Source: Artocarpus heterophyllus
Taxonomy: Eukaryota; Streptophyta; Magnoliopsida; Rosales; Moraceae
DNA: 64,000 nucleotides
Assembly (NCBI GenBank): GCA_025403435.1
Contig: CM046347.1
Coordinates: 23,944,597 to 24,008,596, forward strand
Direction of reading: 5' to 3'
The notes beneath the pieces are model-generated. The model did no database searches. It saw only the letters and a list, made by a program, of their open reading frames with translations, and was not told the origin of the DNA. The stretch's first letter is position 1. Every line of letters begins with the position of its first letter. Made by a program: the position numbers and the translations under genes. Positions 58,499 through 64,000 of this stretch are shown here, piece after piece.

Positions 58499-59773
58499 TG
58501 TCACACCTCGGAGTACGGGAGGTGATGTGGCGGATTATTTAAATTAATTAAAAGAGGAATTTAATTAAAATCAAGAATTTTAGGGGTTAAATTAAATAAT
58601 AAAAATGTAAAAGTTTCAAAACTACATTTTATAAAAGAATTCATAAACATTAAGCAGATGAAATCATTAAGTGAATAACAAAATAATAAAAACCGCGAGT
58701 ATGGGTCCCACAGACCCACGACTTGTGCACACACATAGTACTGACAATATAATAATACAACCACAGTCCAAGCATAAGGAAAGTTAAAAACATTACATGC
58801 CTTGATTAAATAATACAAATAGTCTACTAGTCCTCCTACTGCTCCCTTGTTCTGTCCGTTGAGTCCTCTCTAAACCTAAATAGGAATCCACCTAGAGGGG
58901 GGGGGGGGGAATTTAAAAACAAACAAAATGTGAGCGAAAGGCTCAGTAGGACTATATTTTAATAAATCATTTAATTTAAAGAAGAATCTCACTATTTAAG
59001 GAATTATTTAAAAGAAACCTTGAATAAATAAATTCAAATAAAACCGTTCTTAGTCAATTCAGTTTATTCAGTCGACTAGAAATACATTAGTTTCTTTTCC
59101 TAGGCAAACCACATGAATATCACCACCGTAGTGGCCCAGCTGGGTTTCAGTACCTGCCCCCAAGGTCGATCGCTACACGACCCGATCTTTGATATGGCAT
59201 CATGACCTTATATTCATTTCTATTATCATACAAAGTCCATTTACCAAGTATTCTCATTAACATTCATTATGAAGTACACTTCAATTCAACGTTTATAAAA
59301 ATAACTGATAAAATCTCATTTTTCAATCAATCATTGAAAACATTTTTAGAGAAACCATTTTCAAAGCCAAATCATTTTGAAACTGGGTTACCAAAGAAAG
59401 GGTAGAAGTTCTACCTCAATACTCGTGCCAGTGCCCCACACCGTAATCCTGGTCTGCTATGTGTTAGCTCCGCGGAACCACGAACGATCTTAGATACACG
59501 CTAAGTCGATCAATATCTAGTTTGAGACATTCTATGTTACTAAACCATTTCATGATGTCCTAGTGTGCTATTTGTATCTTTAAAATCATTTACAAGGTTG
59601 GAATTTCAATAGGGGTTTAAAACAGTGAAAATGGGTGAAAAATCACAAAATATTCCATGCTCTGCTGGCATGCCGGACTCCCTGCTTCGGTCGGCCGAAC
59701 TATGCAGTTTGGCCTGCCGGAAATCAGGTCCGGTCGGCCGGACATTTTCCAGGTTTGGCATGCCAAATGGATT
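58499..59773 (-). repeat. Chromovirus 2 5' LTR, partial
   Basis: Matches 51602-52890 closely by eye, then ends at 59773 within the motif array (59663-59770). G-run at about 58897-58909. Confidence 0.9.
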
Positions 59774-61353
59774 TGTCTAAGCACAGATCATAACTTAGCA
59801 TCTTGGAAACATAATGTAATAAATGGCTGGGAATAATATTATACATATAAGGAATCCATTCCTTCCCTATGGAAGTTAGAAAAATAGTTTTCTTGAGTGA
59901 CAATTCGAGGTTTAAACAGTAGAGCGCTCGTTCATAATAAGATTATAAATTAACTATTCATTAGAGGATTATTGGAACTTAAGGATAAAGATATAATATG
60001 AGAAGTAAATGGAAATTGAACCTAGCTCTGATTATGAACCATTTATGGAGGACTGACTTATATGTAATGATTATATCAATGGACTACTCGCTAATTTTCT
60101 TTGAAGAATTTTACTATAACCTCAAGTGCTCAGTTTCAGGTTTTTAGTGGAGTAACACTGAAACTAATAAATTTGACACATTAATTAAAGAGTTTGATTA
60201 ATTGTCAAATTTATTGGAGTTTGGGTTATAGGTCTATAGGTCCCCAATACCACCTCTGTAACACTATACTAGATTTATGCATAAAATGAATTACACATAT
60301 TTAGTTTGGAATTATTGAATTCTGAATTAATTATTTCACACTTGAAGTATTAATGTGATACAGAAAAATGTTCTCAGTGACACATAATGTAATGTGATAA
60401 ATGTTGTCACATTTAACTGAGCATTAGTTAATTAATTAATTGATTAATTTTAAAATCTATTCTTAAATAAATGTGATTTATTTTTTAATTTAAATTTAGA
60501 TATATATATGTATAGATATATGGTTTTGAACCAAATCTTTTTATATATATAAGATTTTATTATTATACATATTTTAAGAAACCGTTTACGTTTATTTTAT
60601 TTTTTTTTCTTATATATATATATGTGTGTGTGTGTGACATGCGAATCACAGTGATTTGAAAAAAAAAGGGAATGTAAAGTTACGTTTCACGTTTTACTTT
60701 ATAGATATATATATATATATATATATATATAAGGAATCACGTGAAGTGATTCAAAAAGAAAAAAAAAAGAAGAAAAGTGAACAAAAACTTTTATATATAT
60801 ATATATAAAAATAAAAGTTTAAAGGTTTTTTTTGGCAATTCGTTTTTAGGAAAAAGGGAAAGAAAAAAATGTAAAATATATCCTTTCCTCATATATCTGA
60901 TATAGTGGTTATTTCAAAAGAGAAATCAATTGAAAAATTACTAATAGCTCAAATATAAAAAGGGAGAAATAACAGTTATCTCAAGAGTTTTTTCATTCAC
61001 ATAACTTTTGAAAAACACTCAGAGAGAAAAACTGAGAGTTCTTCTCTGAAAAAAAAGGTATGCTATCTCATGTGTTGAGTACATAGCAGATTCAGAAAAG
61101 TGTGAGAAAAATTCTTTTTACAGTTTGACGCCCACTCGTCTTTCCATTGGTGTGGAGGCCTGGTTTGGAAGATCGTGGTGTCAAAAAGGAAAGCTAGGAT
61201 ACCCTGATAGTCTTCAAAAGGTTAGTAAAATTTTGAAAGCTTTCTATTATTAATTAAAATTCTATATCTATTCCTGATGAACAAAGTTTTCAGAAAATTT
61301 TTGTTTGTCAATGATCCGTTCCTTCCACTGCGTTTCATATTTTAATTCCAACA
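59774..61353 (+). repeat. Copia D 5' LTR
   Basis: 1580 bp, TGTCTAAGCACAG to AATTCCAACA. It holds several (TA)n and one (TG)n microsatellite (60490-60830). The interior matches the decayed LTR at 5590-7101. Confidence 0.8.
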
Positions 61354-61625
61354 AATGGCATCATAGCGGGTTATAGCATATATAATTTTAATTAACATGA
61401 TTTTATTTTGATAATATCATGTTTTTGATGCATGTTTAAGGGCACTTTTTCCTGATGAACAAAGTTTTCAAAAAATTTTTGTTTGTCAACAATCCGTTCC
61501 TTCCATTGGTTTCATATTTTAATTCCAAGAAATAGCATCAGAGCGGGTTATATCATATATAATTTTAATTAACATGATTTTATTTTGATAATATCATGTT
61601 TTTGATGCATGTTTACGGGCACTTT
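61273..61625 (+). repeat. Tandem duplication of LTR end plus primer-binding site
   Basis: Copy 1 at 61273-61450 and copy 2 at 61451-61625, offset 178 bp. Each holds cctgatgaacaaagtttt, the LTR end (aattccaaca / aattccaaga), the PBS-like site (tggcatcatagc / tagcatcagagc) and the first ~95 bp of leader. Confidence 0.92.
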
Positions 61626-63119
61626 GCATCTTTGTGATTTTTGTTTATGTGATGAATGGTTATTTATGAATGGATTTTTGGTCGTTAATTATATGGTCTT
61701 TTTGGATTAGTAATTTTATTTTCAGTTTGATTAGATCAATCTGTGTAAACTCATAAAGGTGCATAGGCTTTTTGTAATTTATTATTATTATTACTTTTTT
61801 TCTTTTCTTTTCTTTTCTCCTCTCCTGCACCTGCTACACGTGGAGCAATAAACAAAAAGAAGTTCTTTGAATCTTTTGGCCCAGTTGAGAACTTTGGGGC
61901 TATCAAATTTCAAAGGTAATCCAACAGATTGTAGCACAATAAACCACCTGATGAAGACTACAAAATTGGAGCAGAGAATTATGTGTAAATTACAAGAAGA
62001 CCCTTGTAATTTTTTTCTCTTATTTTTATGGGTTGTAATTTTAATTACCCAAAAGGACCCTGTCAAAAATCTATTGTTTATTTTCATGCTTTATTTTCAT
62101 GTGATGATTATGATAACATGTTTATGCATTATAACATATCATCTAGGAAAGTGCCCACTTATAGTTATTGTAACATGACATGCATACACTTATATATTAT
62201 TTTTTTATAAAGGAGTTTATAAAATGATTTAATATGTGTTAGCATTAATTTAATGAGATTAAATTAATTGGGTTGGTTTTATAGAATCTTAATTTATTAA
62301 TCAACCATATAATATGAATTTAGTTTTAATAGTGAAGACTTGGTAGAATTCATATTAATTTTAAGTTATCTTTTTTTAAATTGTTTAATATTTGGTAACT
62401 TAGACAATTCATAATAAATTTAGATTTTTAAAAAATCTAGTAATTTATTTAAGTGTAAATAGAATGGGATTCTATTAACACATAATACAACATAGTAATT
62501 AAAAATTATTTTTATTTACTAGAGTTATGAAACTTATGATGTTTTATAAGATAAAACACATCTTTTAAAATAATAAGTGGGAGAAGGTAATATGACAATA
62601 TAACCCGCAGTCTCCACTATTAGCACAACACTGTGAGTTTTAAGTGGTGCCTTGCGACGCTTTGATTTCGTCCTCACTACGGAGGGTGTCTATTTAAATC
62701 AATATCAAGGTTGGCTTCCTAGAGATAGGATTTTATAATGTATTTCAAAATTGACCTACCCTACGGCGGCAATTTTGAGTTAAGTTGTTAAAATCCAAAA
62801 TAGTTGGTTACACTCATAAAGACATAATTAAATTGTTAATTATCTTGACCAAATATAAACGATTATTAATAAATATGGAAAATATGAGATATTTTGAATA
62901 TATTTATTAATTGAGAATGTCTCAATTCAATTCATAAATAATTTGACCTACCCTACGACGACACTTTATTTATTAAAATTGAACAATCGTGGAATTAGTA
63001 AAATTTTTTTATGTGCTTTTCATATGCATCATGAATCATGTTTACTATTCCAAAACATATATTTATGATGTTTATGCAGCCATTTAATTTATGTTATTTA
63101 TTTATTTATTACAACAATA
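61626..63119 (+). other. Copia D untranslated leader
   Basis: No conserved gene. A pyrimidine tract lies at 61795-61830. Two copies of a 20-bp motif, ttgacctaccctacgrcgrc, occur at about 62750 and 62942. Small ORFs at 61867-62210 look like chance. Confidence 0.6.
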
Positions 63120-64000
63120 ATGTCTAATCCAATCATCGCTATTCTCTCAACTGAAAAATTAACCGGAGACAATTTTGTTAAGTGGAAGAGTAACATGAAC
63201 ATTATACTAATTTGCGATTACAAGTTTTTCCTAACGGAGGAATGTCCTCCATCGCCTACTGCCAATGCTCCTTGTAATGTACAAGAAGCATATGATCATT
63301 GAATCCAGGCAAACAACAAGGCTCGTTGCTTTCTTTTGGCTGGCATGTCTGACGTGCTTAGGAGGAAGCACAAAAGCATGGAGACCGCTTATGAGATAAT
63401 ACAGTCTCTACAAGACATGTTTGGCAAACCTTTTGAAAAGGCACGCCACGAAGCCATTAAGGCGGTAATGAATGCCAAAATGAAGGCAGGGATTTCGGTC
63501 AGAGAACATGTTCTTAACATGGTTAACTATCTCCATGAGGCCGAGGTCAACGGGGCTGTGATAGATAAAGCCACATAGGTGGGGATGATTTTGGAAACCC
63601 TCTCCCCTATGTTTCTTTAGTTCAAAAGCAACTATTTCATGAACAAGATGAAATATAATATGACTGAGTTGCTTAATGAGCTTCAAACCTTCGAGTCTAT
63701 TTCGAAAGAAAAGACTAAAGAAGGTGAGGCAAATATTGCAGAGGCACAACCCTCCTCTTCTGTTCGACAGAATAAGAAGAGGAAGAGGACTGAAGGAAGT
63801 GGAAAGTCTAAAAATGGAGGGCAACCTAAGAAGAACACAAGCAACAACAACAAAAAAAGCTCAAACCAAAAGAAGCCAAAAGGAAAATGTTTCCACTGCA
63901 GTGTAGTTGGGCACTGGAAGAGAAACTGCAAAAAGTATCTTCAAGAACTCCAAGAAAAGAAGAACAACAGTAAATTAGATTTACTTGTTTTAGAAGCTTG
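63120..64000 (+). pseudogene. Copia D gag (UBN2-type with zinc knuckle), partial
   Basis: ATG at 63120: MSNPIIAILSTEKLTGDNFVKWKSNMNIIL, then FLTEECPPSP (DUF4219/UBN2 start), RCFLLAGMSDVLRRKHKSMETAYEIIQSLQDMFGK (mid gag), a lysine-rich linker, and a CCHC knuckle CFHCSVVGHWKRNC at about 63889-63930. Three in-frame stops: TGA at 63300 (Trp expected), TAG at 63576 (Gln expected) and TAG near 63618 (Gln expected). The rest of gag-pol lies beyond the window. Confidence 0.9.

Larger units (their letters stand above)
51602..59773 (-). mobile_element. Chromovirus 2 (Tekay-like), 5' LTR broken by copia D
   Basis: Minus-strand element of the same lineage as chromovirus 1. 3' LTR 51602-53767, PPT complement 53771-53782, pol and gag 53830-58393, PBS complement about 58482-58496 (gagctctgatacca), 5' LTR 58499-59773. 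The 5' LTR is cut at 59773 by copia D after about 1275 bp; the remainder should lie beyond the window. The coding parts are decayed. Confidence 0.92.
59774..64000 (+). mobile_element. Copia element D, 5' part (LTR, leader, gag)
   Basis: A second copia family, different from A-C. LTR 59774-61353, PBS-like site, a leader of about 1.77 kb and gag from 63120 to the right edge. It is inserted into the chromovirus 2 LTR, so it is younger than that element. The left target copy would be GGATT (59769-59773); its partner is outside the window. Confidence 0.85.

Noticed and set aside
60490..60830. (TA)n and (TG)n runs as a functional element
   Set aside because: Ordinary microsatellites within an AT-rich LTR.
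61791..62210. Small ORFs on both strands in the copia D leader
   Set aside because: They overlap each other on opposite strands and match no known leader protein.

Overview
The window is nuclear DNA of a flowering plant, most likely a eudicot. The evidence is AT-rich spacer DNA, spliced genes with GT-AG introns, a GPI-anchored GH17/X8 beta-1,3-glucanase, an ER-type small heat-shock protein, a glutamate-receptor-like (GLR3-type) last exon, and dense Ty1/copia and Ty3/gypsy retrotransposons. The species cannot be told from what I can see. No bacterial, organellar or CRISPR-type features were found. Only three host gene loci are supported: the glucanase (8085-10690, +, looks intact), the small HSP (49187-50063, +, well-formed promoter but frameshifted), and the GLR fragment (50711-51115, -, last exon only). 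The last two converge tail to tail.

Layout. 1-3178: minus-strand copia element A (gag, long leader, truncated 5' LTR), continuing beyond the left edge. 3330-3850: decayed ~29-bp tandem repeat. 4055-4690: MITE-like inverted repeats. 5590-7101: decayed copia-type LTR. 8085-10690: glucanase gene. 11281-45770: a nested insertion complex. A palindromic foldback element was split by a minus-strand Tat-type gypsy element (LTRs 11337-11976 and 44939-45591, both flanked by GCCAT). The Tat element was in turn split by a solo LTR (15590-26992, flanked by CCACC) that itself contains a Tekay-like chromovirus (16225-25348, flanked by GCTGT/GCTAT), by copia B (27208-36888, -) and by copia C (39075-44091, +). 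46282-47470 and 47547-48730: two Mutator-like foldback elements with 9-bp target duplications, the second carrying a GC-rich tandem repeat. 48868-50063: HSP20 promoter and gene, with a duplicated scrap of exon 1 and intron at 50362-50472. 51602-59773: minus-strand chromovirus 2, whose 5' LTR is broken by copia D (59774 to the right edge, +).

The genes form no pathway; retroelement turnover explains most of the window. The observations I rate highest are: a 34-kb insertion stack whose order can be read from target duplications and from a rejoined palindrome; a short GC-rich near-palindrome (core TTCGGCAGGCCGAA) repeated inside the LTRs of both the gypsy and the copia families and in copia leaders; an antisense transposase_28-like ORF next to the Tat 3' LTR; and inactivating stops that I could assign almost entirely to C-to-T or G-to-A transitions.
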